From NCBI GenBank assembly GCA_000437915.1, contig FR900986.1, positions 14,981-38,354 of the forward strand: a stretch of 23,374 nt of DNA, written 5' to 3'. This document shows, one piece after another, positions 13,928 through 21,308 of the stretch (positions within the stretch are counted from its first letter, which is position 1; the number at the start of each line of letters is the position of its first letter). The translations under genes were made by a program, and so were the position numbers. This DNA is from Subdoligranulum sp. CAG:314. Its GTDB lineage: Bacteria > Bacillota > Clostridia > Christensenellales > CAG-314. The notes under the pieces were generated by a model. That model saw only the letters and a program-made list of their open reading frames with translations, was not told where the DNA came from and did not search any database.

Positions 13928-16900
13928 TTAAATATTCTCTTTGCCTGCCGTCGCGCTTTGCGGCGCGGCGGAGCCGTTTTGCGCAAGCGCGGAAGCGGCA
14001 GCGCCTCCCGCGGGAGCAGTATATGATATTTCAATCCGAGCGTCGTCGTTGAACACCGTCGCGTCCACAACTACGATTATGTAGGTTTTCCCCTCTCTCA
14101 GATAAGCCCGATTGAGCGGGTTGCCGTACATATCGTAGTCCATAAGATCGTTGAACACGCCCGAATAAAATACGTCGTAATCAAGTATGAACAGTGTGCT
14201 GCTTTCGGGAACATTGAAAATGTAAGTGCCTGAAACGCCTGCGTCCATAACGAAATAGAGCAGGCTGTCCGTCATGACAAACGTCTCGGGCGTTTCGCTG
14301 ATTTCATAGCCGAAAACAGGGCTTTCTCCGTTCTGAATCAGTCTCTCGCTTTCCCAACGCGCGTAAACGGTTATTTCACCTTTTCCGTAAAGCGGGAACA
14401 CTATCGGGGACATCCCCTCCCAATCCGCGTCGCTTCCGTCTGAGTAGTACCAACCCTGAAAATAAGAGCCTTGCCTTGACCTTGGTACCGGCATTTCGTC
14501 AACGGCAATCGCGCCTAAGGGAATTTCCACATCGTATTCGACGCCGCCGTCCATAAATATATAGGTGTGCTCCGTCTCTACGGGCACAAGCTCGACGGCT
14601 CCCGTCGTCTCGTTCACCCGTCTGAAAACGCCCTCCGTCACCGTCACCGTCCACTCCTGCGCCGATTGGTCAAAGGAAAAAGCGGAATAGCCTCCTATAA
14701 TTTTGGAATAGTCGAGGTCGTACGAGTCCGACGTATGGTTGTAAAACGCACCGTAATATTCGCCGAAAGAATTTTCGGGCACGAACAGCGCAAGCCCGTC
14801 GATAATGGCGATGTAAGGATGCAGATTGATTCTGTACACGTAGTCAAAGGGACCGCTTGCGCCCTCCTCCACGTGCGGAGCCGTTTCTCCCGTGAAGAAC
14901 ACGGCTTCGAGCGTCATGACCGAATGGAACGCTCCGCAGCCGAGAAAAGCGAAATTTTCGGGAAAGACGACGGTTTCAAGCGCATAAGCGGCGTAAAACG
15001 CGCTTGTTTCAATCCTTTCGAGACTTTGAGGACGAAATTCTTTTATATATTTGTTGTAGGCAAAAACGCTTTCCGAAACTGTTTTTAAAGCAGTCAGCCC
15101 CACAAAGATTTCGTCCGTCTTGCCTTCGGGATATATGAGCAGCGTTTGGAGATTTTTGTCGTACAGCGCGCCGTCGAAAGCGGCGTAAGCCGTATTGTCG
15201 GGCGACACGGTAAAGCGCGCCAAGGCGTCTGCTCCCGAAAATACCGCAGGAGCTATGATTTTGACGGAAGCGGGTATGTAAAACTCCTCGAAGCCCGTTG
15301 CAAGAAAGGCCGAATTTTCAAATTCCTCTATTTGGCAGTCGGTCGGCCAGTTGATTTTTTTGAGATTTCTTGCGTAGCGGAAGGTTCCCTCTACGGTATA
15401 GAAGGCACCGAGCGTCGAATACTCGTCTGAATTCGACCTTATTCTTTTAAGCGTCGAGGGCAATGTCACCTCTTCGAGAGAGGAGTACAGTATTTGACCG
15501 TCGCGATAGACATTTTCCGCTATTCCGCAGAACAAGCCGCCGGGCAGTTCCTCTATGCCTTCGGGGAAAATAACGTGCCTGACGTTGATTAGTCCCGTAA
15601 AGGCATAGCCTTGCAGCGACGTTACGCCGGACGGCACGGTATAGGTCGCACCCTTTTCTCCCGCCGCCTGCGCGTAAAGCACAAAGGTGTCGCCGCCGTC
15701 GAGTCCCGTACCTTTTTCGACAACGGCTCCGTTTTCTACCCTGTAATATTGATTTTCAGTGACGGTACGCCCGTTTTCGTCCACCATTTTGATTAAAGAC
15801 AGCGTACCGTTTTCGTTGTTGTTGAAAGCGCCGTATCCCCAGTAAATCAGTGTGTCGGGCACTATAATTTCGGTAAGAAGCCGGCAGTAAATAAAGGACG
15901 CTCTCCCCAGATGCGTCAGTCCGTGGGGAAACTCGAATTTTTCTATCGCCGCGCGGTAAAAAGAACCCTGCACCGACGTGTCCGCCGTGCCCTCTCCGAC
16001 AAACGGACTTTCTATGCCGCGCGCTTCCTTTATCCAGCCGCCGTCCTCGAAAACTATTTCTTTCAGATTCTGCATATTGGAGAAAGAGCTTGGCTCCGCA
16101 ATCAATCCCTTGGCTTTTATTATCACCTTTTCTACCGACGACGCCCAGTCGAATACGCCGATACCGACGTACTTTATGCCGTCGTCTATGACTATCTCCG
16201 TCTTGCCGTTGTGGTTTGCGAAAACCAGCCTTTCGCCGTTTTCGGAAAACAGCATCTGCCTTTCCTTGTCAAAGGAAAAGGGACTGCCCTGCGCTATAAT
16301 AAAATCCGACAGATTCCTCGTCCATCTGAACGCAAACGGCTCAATGAGCCTAACCGACGCGGGCAAATGAAAATCCTTCGCGCTTGCCTGCACGAAAGCG
16401 TGCATGAGTATCTTTTCCACACCCTCGCCCAGATACACGTGAGTTGCGGACGCGCCCGCAATCATGCCGTTGTCAATCACCTTGATTGTGCCGGGTATGT
16501 AAAGCACGTCGGTGCCCACTCCGCTCGGTATGCCTCCCTGGGCGATTTCAACGACGGGCAAGCCGTTGTAGGACTCGGGCAGGGCAAGCACCGAGCACAT
16601 CCAGGCGTTTTCCGTGTTTATCGACAGTATGTAGCCCGTCATACTCTCGTTGAGAGTATATGTGTAAAAATCGGTTCCCGCGGTCGGCGAATAAAACCAG
16701 GTTGCGTTTACGCTCATGTCCTCCGTCACGCAGCTCACGTCCCTGTCCCAGCTGTCGAAAATGAAAACCGTATCCAGATTTTCGTCGGGGTACAACACGT
16801 TGCGCGGTTGGCTTGCCGCCTGTCCCTCCGCTACGGGCACAACCTCTATCAGGTTTCCGAACCCGTCGAAAAAGCTGACGTTGTAGCTCCGCGTCCAAAA

Positions 16901-17404
16901 GGCGTAAACCGTAAGGTCGGAGTAAATCGGCGTTTCGTCGGGAACAAACTCGTCCGTAAGCGTTGCGGAATTTAACGACCACCCGTCGAACAAGTAGCCG
17001 TCCTCCCTTTGGGGGACGTAATTTTGAACCTTCTGTCCCTCTTCCGCCTGTATTACCTTGTCGGCAGGCGCGTCGGGATAGTTGTGAACGAATCTCACCG
17101 TGAAAAGCTTCGCCCATTTGGCGTAAAGCGTGACGTTGCCGCTTACCGAAGCGTTTTCAAAATCCCACGGCTCCGAAAAGGCGGCGTCCTTGTACCACCC
17201 CTTAAAAACATAGCCGTCGCGCGAAGCCGTCCGCGGTTGCGCTTTTTCGCCCTCCTTTATCTCCACGACTTCTTTCAAATTGTCGTAACCGAAATCGAAA
17301 GTCAGGGAAAATGTTTCCGGCTTAGGCTCGCACGCAGCAAGAGCCGCAAGAGCGACAATGACAAGCGCAAGAGCGACAAGCAAAAGCTTTTTGGTTTTTC
17401 TCAT
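13928..17404 (-). CDS. Large BspA-like LRR lipoprotein with Listeria-Bacteroides repeats (1158 aa)
   Basis: A signal peptide with lipobox LAAC (acceptor C25) begins the protein. Three Listeria-Bacteroides (InlB B-type) repeats follow at about 32-95, 97-166 and 170-236; each has the pattern GYVFKGWYKD...NVTLYAKW. A long LRR_5/BspA array occupies about 240-930 (segments such as VEKILMHAFVQASAKDFHLP and LRRIR-like SLEEVTLPSTLKRIR). A fourth B-type repeat lies near 960-1040 (YFQGWYYSDG, ITVYARWESE). The last 110 residues are beta-rich with FVMTDSLLYFVMDAGVSGTY and LREGKTYIIVVVDATVF, resembling a PPC-like domain, and end in a low-complexity Ala/Gly tail. No sortase motif is seen. It is first in a two-gene operon with a consensus promoter and an excellent GGAGG site. 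The role is probably adhesion or substrate binding at the cell surface (inference). Confidence 0.9.
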   Translation of the reverse strand: MRKTKKLLLVALALVIVALAALAACEPKPETFSLTFDFGYDNLKEVVEIKEGEKAQPRTASRDGYVFKGWYKDAAFSEPWDFENASVSGNVTLYAKWAKLFTVRFVHNYPDAPADKVIQAEEGQKVQNYVPQREDGYLFDGWSLNSATLTDEFVPDETPIYSDLTVYAFWTRSYNVSFFDGFGNLIEVVPVAEGQAASQPRNVLYPDENLDTVFIFDSWDRDVSCVTEDMSVNATWFYSPTAGTDFYTYTLNESMTGYILSINTENAWMCSVLALPESYNGLPVVEIAQGGIPSGVGTDVLYIPGTIKVIDNGMIAGASATHVYLGEGVEKILMHAFVQASAKDFHLPASVRLIEPFAFRWTRNLSDFIIAQGSPFSFDKERQMLFSENGERLVFANHNGKTEIVIDDGIKYVGIGVFDWASSVEKVIIKAKGLIAEPSSFSNMQNLKEIVFEDGGWIKEARGIESPFVGEGTADTSVQGSFYRAAIEKFEFPHGLTHLGRASFIYCRLLTEIIVPDTLIYWGYGAFNNNENGTLSLIKMVDENGRTVTENQYYRVENGAVVEKGTGLDGGDTFVLYAQAAGEKGATYTVPSGVTSLQGYAFTGLINVRHVIFPEGIEELPGGLFCGIAENVYRDGQILYSSLEEVTLPSTLKRIRSNSDEYSTLGAFYTVEGTFRYARNLKKINWPTDCQIEEFENSAFLATGFEEFYIPASVKIIAPAVFSGADALARFTVSPDNTAYAAFDGALYDKNLQTLLIYPEGKTDEIFVGLTALKTVSESVFAYNKYIKEFRPQSLERIETSAFYAAYALETVVFPENFAFLGCGAFHSVMTLEAVFFTGETAPHVEEGASGPFDYVYRINLHPYIAIIDGLALFVPENSFGEYYGAFYNHTSDSYDLDYSKIIGGYSAFSFDQSAQEWTVTVTEGVFRRVNETTGAVELVPVETEHTYIFMDGGVEYDVEIPLGAIAVDEMPVPRSRQGSYFQGWYYSDGSDADWEGMSPIVFPLYGKGEITVYARWESERLIQNGESPVFGYEISETPETFVMTDSLLYFVMDAGVSGTYIFNVPESSTLFILDYDVFYSGVFNDLMDYDMYGNPLNRAYLREGKTYIIVVVDATVFNDDARIEISYTAPAGGAAASALAQNGSAAPQSATAGKENI

Positions 17405-17439
17405 AATTTTTCCTCCGATAATTCATTTGGTTGAACAGT

Positions 17440-17451
17440 TTGCTTGTTGAT
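17440..17451. promoter_or_regulatory. Candidate MarR operator at the LRR lipoprotein promoter
   Basis: The plus strand reads TTGCTTGTTGAT here, about +5 to +16 of the predicted lipoprotein transcript. The same 12 bases occur, on the other strand, at the start site of the neighbouring marR promoter (18068-18079). The position fits a repressor site that blocks initiation or clearance. Only sequence sharing supports this. Confidence 0.4.
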
Positions 17452-17462
17452 AACTATTTTGA

Positions 17463-17491
17463 ATTATAACACGCGATTTTTAACCTGTCAA
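17463..17491 (-). promoter_or_regulatory. Perfect consensus promoter of the LRR lipoprotein operon
   Basis: On the minus strand -35 TTGACA (17486-17491), a 17-base spacer and -10 TATAAT (17463-17468) match the housekeeping consensus exactly. A promoter this strong usually needs a repressor to be controllable. The candidate operator at 17440-17451 lies just downstream of the expected start. Confidence 0.93.
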
Positions 17492-17526
17492 TAAAATTCC
17501 AAAATATTTTTTAAAAAAAGTTCATA

Positions 17527-17560
17527 AAAAAGGACGCTTGCATTGCCGAGCGTCCTTTTT
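17527..17560 (-). terminator. Intrinsic terminator of the marR gene
   Basis: A 12-bp perfect stem (AAAAAGGACGCT paired with AGCGTCCTTTTT) with a 10-base loop begins 4 bases after the marR stop. On the minus strand it ends in a T run, and it separates marR from the lipoprotein promoter. Confidence 0.88.
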
Positions 17561-17563
17561 GAA

Positions 17564-18040
17564 TCAATCGAATTTGGATAAAACCGATATTATGCTGTCA
17601 AAAGCCTTTAAAATCTCCTCTCTGTCGTCTTGCGTCGTGTTTTTTTCCATCTGCTCCGTCAGATAGTCAAGCTTGATTTTCTGCCGCGTTTCCAGCAGTG
17701 ATTTGGCGAAATCGGTCATTTCAAGATAAATGTATCGCTTGTCCCTGTTTTCTCCGTAGCGGCGGCGTATAAGATTTTTTTCAATCATCTTGTCCACAAA
17801 ACGGGTGGTGTTGGGTTTTTTCGCCCCTATTTCCCGCGAAACCTCCGTCATGGTAAGCTTGCCGACCTCCCGCAGCATAACGAGTATGTTCATTTCCTTT
17901 TGGGAAATATCCACGCCGACAGCCGCCTCGCCGTATTCCTTCAACTTTTCCTCGGGTATCTCGGGATGGGAAATTTTATTGTTGATGAGTATGGAGCTTT
18001 TTGTCAGCTTTTGCGAAAAAAGCTGTGCATAGTCTCTCAT
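17564..18040 (-). CDS. MarR-family winged-helix transcriptional regulator
   Basis: The 158-residue protein has the MarR layout: an N-terminal helix for dimerisation, helices leading into the winged helix (about 50-120) with GKLTMTEVSREIGAKKPNTT as the helix-turn-helix, then FVDKMIEKNLIRRRYGENRD with the wing (RRYGENRDKRYIYLEMTDFA), and a C-terminal dimerisation helix. MarR dimers bind palindromic operators near promoters and release them on binding a small ligand or on oxidation. The sequence has no Cys residue in this reading, which argues against thiol-based redox sensing. The open frame extends 43 codons further upstream, but the ATG at 18040 has a strong AAGGAGAAGG site and lies downstream of a good promoter, so I choose it. 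Gene order suggests it controls itself and the lipoprotein operon just downstream. Confidence 0.9.
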   Translation of the reverse strand: MRDYAQLFSQKLTKSSILINNKISHPEIPEEKLKEYGEAAVGVDISQKEMNILVMLREVGKLTMTEVSREIGAKKPNTTRFVDKMIEKNLIRRRYGENRDKRYIYLEMTDFAKSLLETRQKIKLDYLTEQMEKNTTQDDREEILKAFDSIISVLSKFD

Positions 18041-18067
18041 TGGTATCCTTCTCCTTTTTGGATTGAA

Positions 18068-18079
18068 ATCAACAAGCAA
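18068..18079. promoter_or_regulatory. Candidate autoregulatory MarR operator
   Basis: The plus strand reads ATCAACAAGCAA, covering the predicted transcription start of marR. It is the exact complement of the 12 bases found at the lipoprotein promoter (17440-17451). On the coding strand it lies within AACTTGCTTGTT, a degenerate palindrome (AAC...GTT). Confidence 0.4.
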
Positions 18080-18083
18080 GTTT

Positions 18084-18112
18084 ATTTTAAACCACGCCGC
18101 CGCCTCTGTCAA
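18084..18112 (-). promoter_or_regulatory. Sigma-A promoter of marR
   Basis: On the minus strand -35 TTGACA (18107-18112), a 17-base spacer and -10 TAAAAT (18084-18089). The leader to the chosen ATG at 18040 is about 37 bases. The promoter lies within the longer open frame, which supports the shorter start. Confidence 0.85.
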
Positions 18113-18175
18113 TCGGTTTTTGCAAATAACCGCCGCAAAAACGGCTCTTTCCAGCCTTGAACCGCACAAAAAATT

Positions 18176-18207
18176 GCTTTTTCAGGATTGAAAAATCCCG
18201 AAAAAGC
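18176..18207. other. Stable hairpin between marR and groES
   Basis: The arms GCTTTTTC-A-GGATT and AATCC-C-GAAAAAGC pair over 13 of 14 positions with a 4-base loop. Read on the minus strand it is followed by AATTTTTT, so it has terminator form, yet no minus-strand gene lies upstream of it. It may insulate the divergent promoters or end an antisense transcript from the groES side. Confidence 0.5.
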
Positions 18208-18267
18208 TTTTGCGCGCGCACAATCGGAAAAATTACAAAAAAATCAAAACTTTTTCGTATTTTTTTC

Positions 18268-18295
18268 TTGACAAATAGTTTTCGGCGTTTATAAT
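18268..18295 (+). promoter_or_regulatory. Sigma-A promoter of groES-groEL
   Basis: TTGACA (18268-18273) and TATAAT (18290-18295) are separated by 16 bases. The promoter lies just upstream of the CIRCE operator, the usual arrangement for HrcA-repressed chaperone operons. Confidence 0.9.
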
Positions 18296-18306
18296 ATATA
18301 TAGAAA

Positions 18307-18333
18307 TTAGCAGTCAACACGTTTGAGTGCTAA
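18307..18333 (+). promoter_or_regulatory. CIRCE operator (HrcA-binding site) of groESL
   Basis: Arms TTAGCAGTC (18307-18315) and GAGTGCTAA (18325-18333) flank a 9-base spacer. The consensus arm is TTAGCACTC, so the left arm has one change (G for C), giving 8 of 9 paired positions. HrcA is therefore expected to repress groESL until heat or misfolding stress; hrcA itself is not in this window. Confidence 0.92.
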
Positions 18334-18360
18334 AAATACGAAGAAAAGGAGACTTTATAT

Positions 18361-18645
18361 ATGAAATTAAAACCGTTGTTCGACAAGGTAGTCGTTAAGA
18401 TTATCGAAGAGAAGGAAGAAAAGAGAGGCAGCTTTTTCCTGCCGAGCACCGCTCAGGAAAAGAGCGAAATAGCCGAGGTCATAGCCGTAGGTCCCGGCGG
18501 AAATCTGGACGGCAAGGAAGTCGTCATGCAGGTCAAGCCCGGCGACAAAATTCTGTTTGCCAAGTACAGCGGCAGCGAATTCAAGGTAGAAGGCAAGGAA
18601 GTCGTTATTATAAGACAGAGCGACATTTTGGCGATAGTCGAATAA
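18361..18645 (+). CDS. groES: Co-chaperonin GroES
   Basis: GroES caps the GroEL folding chamber as a heptamer. The 94 residues match the family: MKLKPLFDKVVVKIIEEKEE at the start, VIAVGPGGNLDGKEV in the core (roof/beta region), KPGDKILFAKYSGSEFKVEG, and EVVIIRQSDILAIVE at the end. The mobile loop is RGSFFLPST (about residues 22-30); the hydrophobic tripeptide that docks on GroEL, commonly I-V-L, is F-F-L here. An AAAGGAGA site lies about 8 bases before the ATG. It is transcribed from the CIRCE-controlled promoter and followed 35 bases later by groEL. Confidence 0.97.
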   Translation: MKLKPLFDKVVVKIIEEKEEKRGSFFLPSTAQEKSEIAEVIAVGPGGNLDGKEVVMQVKPGDKILFAKYSGSEFKVEGKEVVIIRQSDILAIVE

Positions 18646-18680
18646 ACAATTACAATCTGAAATAAGGAGCAAAAAAAATT

Positions 18681-20303
18681 ATGGCAAAACAAATCAAATA
18701 CGGAACGGACGCGAGAACCGCTCTTGAATCCGGCGTAAATCAGCTCGCCGACACCGTTAAAATCACACTCGGCCCCAAGGGCAGAAACGTGGTCATAGAC
18801 CGCAAATACGGCAGCCCCCTCATCACCAACGACGGCGTGACAATCGCCAAGGAAATCGAACTCAAAGACGAGTTTGAAAACATGGGCGCGCAAATCATCA
18901 AGGAAGTGTCCACCAAAACCAACGACGTTGCCGGCGACGGCACCACAACCGCAGTTGTTTTGGCGCAGGCAATAATCAAAGAAGGCAGCAAAAACGTGGC
19001 TGCGGGCGCAAATCCCATTATCCTCAAAAGAGGTATCGACAAGGCCGTCGACGTCTGCGTCGAAAAGCTCAGGAAAATCAGCAAGCCCATTACCAATAAA
19101 GAAAGCATCGCTCAGGTGGCAAGCATTTCCGCGGGCGACGCCGTCATAGGCGAGTTGATCAGCACCGCTATGGAAAAGGTAGGAAACGACGGAGTTATCA
19201 CCGTCGAGGAAAGCAAGACCATGAAAACGGAGCTGAATATCGTCGAAGGCATGCAGTTCGACCGCGGCTACTGCTCTCCTTACATGGCGACCAACATGGA
19301 AAAAATGGAAGCCGTGTTGGACAACCCCTATATTCTCATCACCGACAAGAAAATCTCCTCCATTCAGGAGCTGCTGCCCCTTTTGGAGCAAATCGTCAAG
19401 ACGGGTCAGAAGCTTTTGATAATCGCCGAGGACGTCGAGGGCGAGGCTCTCACGACTCTTATTCTCAACAAGCTGCGCGGCTCCTTCAACTGCGTTGCCG
19501 TCAAAGCGCCCGGATTCGGCGACAGAAGAAAGGCTATGCTTGAAGATATAGCCATACTTACGGGCGGAAAGGTAATCACAAGCGAGCTGGGACTCGAACT
19601 CAAAGACGCTACGGTGGATATGCTCGGACGCGCAAAGCAGGTAAAGGTTGACAAGGAAAACACCATTATCGTCGAAGGCGCGGGCGCAAGCGAGGAAATT
19701 GCCCAAAGAATCAAACAGATAAAGGCTCTTGCCGCCGAAACCACAAGCGAATACGACAAGGAAAAATATCAGGAGCGCCTTGCAAAGCTTGCGGGCGGCG
19801 TCGCCGTCATCAACGTGGGCGCGGCTACCGAAATAGAAATGAAGGAAAAGAAGCTGCGTATCGAGGACGCTCTCAATGCAACGCGCGCCGCTGTGGAAGA
19901 AGGCATTGTCGCGGGCGGCGGAGTTGCTCTTTTGAGCGCGGTCAACGACGTCAAGGAGCTTGCCGCAACCCTTGAGGGCGACGAAAAGACCGGCGCGCTG
20001 ATTATCGCGCAGGCAATTCAGTCCCCCATGAAGCAAATCGCCTCCAACGCGGGCGTGGACGGCAGCGTAATAGTTTACAACGTCGTCAACAGCAACAAAG
20101 CCAACTACGGCTACGACGCTCTTAACGACCGCTACGGCGACATGATAAAATTCGGCATCATCGACCCCGCAAAGGTGTCCAGAAGCGCGTTGCAGAATGC
20201 GGCAAGCGTCGCAAGCACCCTGCTCACCACGGAAAGTGCGGTCGCGGATATTCCGGAGCCTGCACCCGCTCCCGCACCCCAGATGGGCGGAGACATGTAT
20301 TAA
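18681..20303 (+). CDS. groEL: Chaperonin GroEL
   Basis: GroEL is the ATP-driven tetradecameric folding chamber. The 540-residue protein has the full domain plan, with the ATP-site segments LGPKGRNVVIDRKYGSP (32-48) and DVAGDGTTTAVVLAQ near the conserved Asp86-type position, the apical domain including QELLPLLEQIVKTGQKLLII and VKAPGFGDRRKAMLEDIA, and the equatorial C-terminal half with EEGIVAGGGVALL. The tail ends PAPAPAPQMGGDMY, so the usual repeated GGM tail is reduced to one interrupted unit after a Pro/Ala linker. A GGAG site precedes the ATG. It is second in the groESL operon and is followed by a very strong terminator. Long antisense frames across this gene are codon-bias artefacts. Confidence 0.98.
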   Translation: MAKQIKYGTDARTALESGVNQLADTVKITLGPKGRNVVIDRKYGSPLITNDGVTIAKEIELKDEFENMGAQIIKEVSTKTNDVAGDGTTTAVVLAQAIIKEGSKNVAAGANPIILKRGIDKAVDVCVEKLRKISKPITNKESIAQVASISAGDAVIGELISTAMEKVGNDGVITVEESKTMKTELNIVEGMQFDRGYCSPYMATNMEKMEAVLDNPYILITDKKISSIQELLPLLEQIVKTGQKLLIIAEDVEGEALTTLILNKLRGSFNCVAVKAPGFGDRRKAMLEDIAILTGGKVITSELGLELKDATVDMLGRAKQVKVDKENTIIVEGAGASEEIAQRIKQIKALAAETTSEYDKEKYQERLAKLAGGVAVINVGAATEIEMKEKKLRIEDALNATRAAVEEGIVAGGGVALLSAVNDVKELAATLEGDEKTGALIIAQAIQSPMKQIASNAGVDGSVIVYNVVNSNKANYGYDALNDRYGDMIKFGIIDPAKVSRSALQNAASVASTLLTTESAVADIPEPAPAPAPQMGGDMY

Positions 20304-20311
20304 TCCAAAAC

Positions 20312-20345
20312 AAAAACGGAGACGAAATTTCGTCTCCGTTTTTTT
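20312..20345 (+). terminator. Intrinsic terminator of groESL, probably bidirectional
   Basis: A 16-bp perfect inverted repeat (arms AAAAACGGAGACGAAA and TTTCGTCTCCGTTTTT) starts 8 bases after the groEL stop and ends in a T run. Its A-rich left arm can also serve the convergent acpS operon, which ends 12 bases away. Confidence 0.93.
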
Positions 20346-20356
20346 ATATCGAAATT

Positions 20357-20701
20357 TTAATTTTCCGCAGTTTCCGCGACGGCAACGGCATTGTTTTCCG
20401 TATGAAAAATGCTTGCGGAAACCTTTTTGTCTTTAAACTCGCCCTTTAAGACAAGCCCGTGCCTGCCGTTTGGCAAAACGCGCACCTCTACCAACGAGTA
20501 GCCGTCGCTTTTTTCCCTTGCGTCAAGCGCTTTGAGCGCCGCTTCTTTAAGGCTCAAAAACTCCGCTATCGTTTCGGGATTGTTGCCCCTTAAAGCAAGA
20601 TACTCCTTTTCTTCCGCGCAGAAAAGGCTGTCGAGAAAAGTCGGATTGTATTTCAAAAGCCTTTCAATCCTGTTTACGTCCGCAACGTCAATCCCTGTCA
20701 T
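20357..20701 (-). CDS. acpS: Holo-[acyl-carrier-protein] synthase (AcpS-type)
   Basis: AcpS transfers the 4'-phosphopantetheine group from CoA to acyl carrier protein. The 114-residue length is right, and the two metal/CoA motifs are visible: GIDVADVNRIERL at the N-terminus (D5 in GID) and FLSLKEAALKAL (about 48-59; E in LKEA, usually FAAKEA). The end reads ASIFHTENNAVAVAE where the family has SISHT. The usual R-x-F-T segment is FLDSLFCAEEKEYLA, so the sequence is somewhat diverged. A GGGAG site lies upstream of the ATG, and the gene overlaps the end of recX by 14 bases, making it the last gene of the tyrS operon. It converges on groEL across a shared terminator. Confidence 0.8.
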   Translation of the reverse strand: MTGIDVADVNRIERLLKYNPTFLDSLFCAEEKEYLALRGNNPETIAEFLSLKEAALKALDAREKSDGYSLVEVRVLPNGRHGLVLKGEFKDKKVSASIFHTENNAVAVAETAEN

Positions 20702-21308
20702 GTTCGTTTTTTCTCCCGTCTACAATTTGATTTATCGTTTCATAGTCAAAGCCGCGAGCCGCCAGAAACCTCGACAGCCTGACGAGATTTTTGAAGTCGT
20801 TTGCCTTGCCGCGCATAAATTTATCCGCAAGCGCCGCCGCGCTCTCACTCGACCTTTCCTCCGAAAGCATAAGCAGCGCCTGCTCCGCTTTTGTCTCGTC
20901 AATCCCCTTTTGCAAAAGCTCGGCTTTTATTCTTCTCGCTCCCTTCTGCCTGCCGTTCATTTCCACGTAAAGCGCGGCAAACTGCAAGTCGTCTGCGTAT
21001 TTGTATTCTTTAAGCTTTTCTACCGCGCGCTCCGCCGCAAGCGCGTCAAAGCCCTTTAAGCAAAGATAATCTTTGACCTGCTTTTCCGTTTTCATCGCGC
21101 GGGAGATGTAGTCCAGCGCCTTTTTGAAGGCAAGCTCGGTTTCCGACGTGGCGAGAATTTCTCTCAGCTTTTCCTCCGAAAGCTCCTGACCGATTTTCAG
21201 CCGCGCCCTGACGACGCTTTCGGCGGTCAGCGAGCAGGCAAACTCTCCGTCAAGATAAAGATTGACCTTGTCCTTGTTGCGCTTTTGCACTTCTATCGCA
21301 GTTATCAT
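20688..21308 (-). CDS. recX: Regulatory protein RecX
   Basis: RecX modulates RecA filament growth. The 206-residue protein starts with the extra domain common in Firmicutes (MITAIEVQKRNKDKVNLYLD, GEFACSLTAESVV), then three-helix RecX repeats, including ALDYISRAMKTEKQVKDYLC and YVEMNGRQKGARRIKAELLQ, and a final FLAARGFDYETINQIV. These match the family signatures (AL.YLSRR..S..EL, G..RI..EL, L.RRGF....I). The frame continues 17 codons upstream, but the ATG at 21308 overlaps the stop of the YigZ-family gene by 4 bases and begins the conserved domain, so I use it. RecA is not encoded in this window. Confidence 0.9.
   Translation of the reverse strand: MITAIEVQKRNKDKVNLYLDGEFACSLTAESVVRARLKIGQELSEEKLREILATSETELAFKKALDYISRAMKTEKQVKDYLCLKGFDALAAERAVEKLKEYKYADDLQFAALYVEMNGRQKGARRIKAELLQKGIDETKAEQALLMLSEERSSESAAALADKFMRGKANDFKNLVRLSRFLAARGFDYETINQIVDGRKNEHDRD

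Noticed and set aside
15911..16975. 354-codon open frame on the plus strand opposite the large LRR lipoprotein gene
   Set aside because: No ribosome site or domain, Arg/Tyr-rich composition typical of shadow frames, and it lies fully within a well-supported gene.
13928..17404. Internal LRR repeats as DNA repeats or a CRISPR-like array
   Set aside because: The periodicity is at protein level (BspA-type repeats); no exact DNA repeat with constant spacers is present.
18041..18169. 43-codon N-terminal extension of the MarR protein
   Set aside because: It would run through the predicted marR promoter; the downstream ATG has a much stronger ribosome site.
18453..20036. 527-codon open frame on the minus strand opposite groEL
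   Set aside because: groES-groEL is unambiguous on the plus strand; antisense open frames are common over strongly biased genes.
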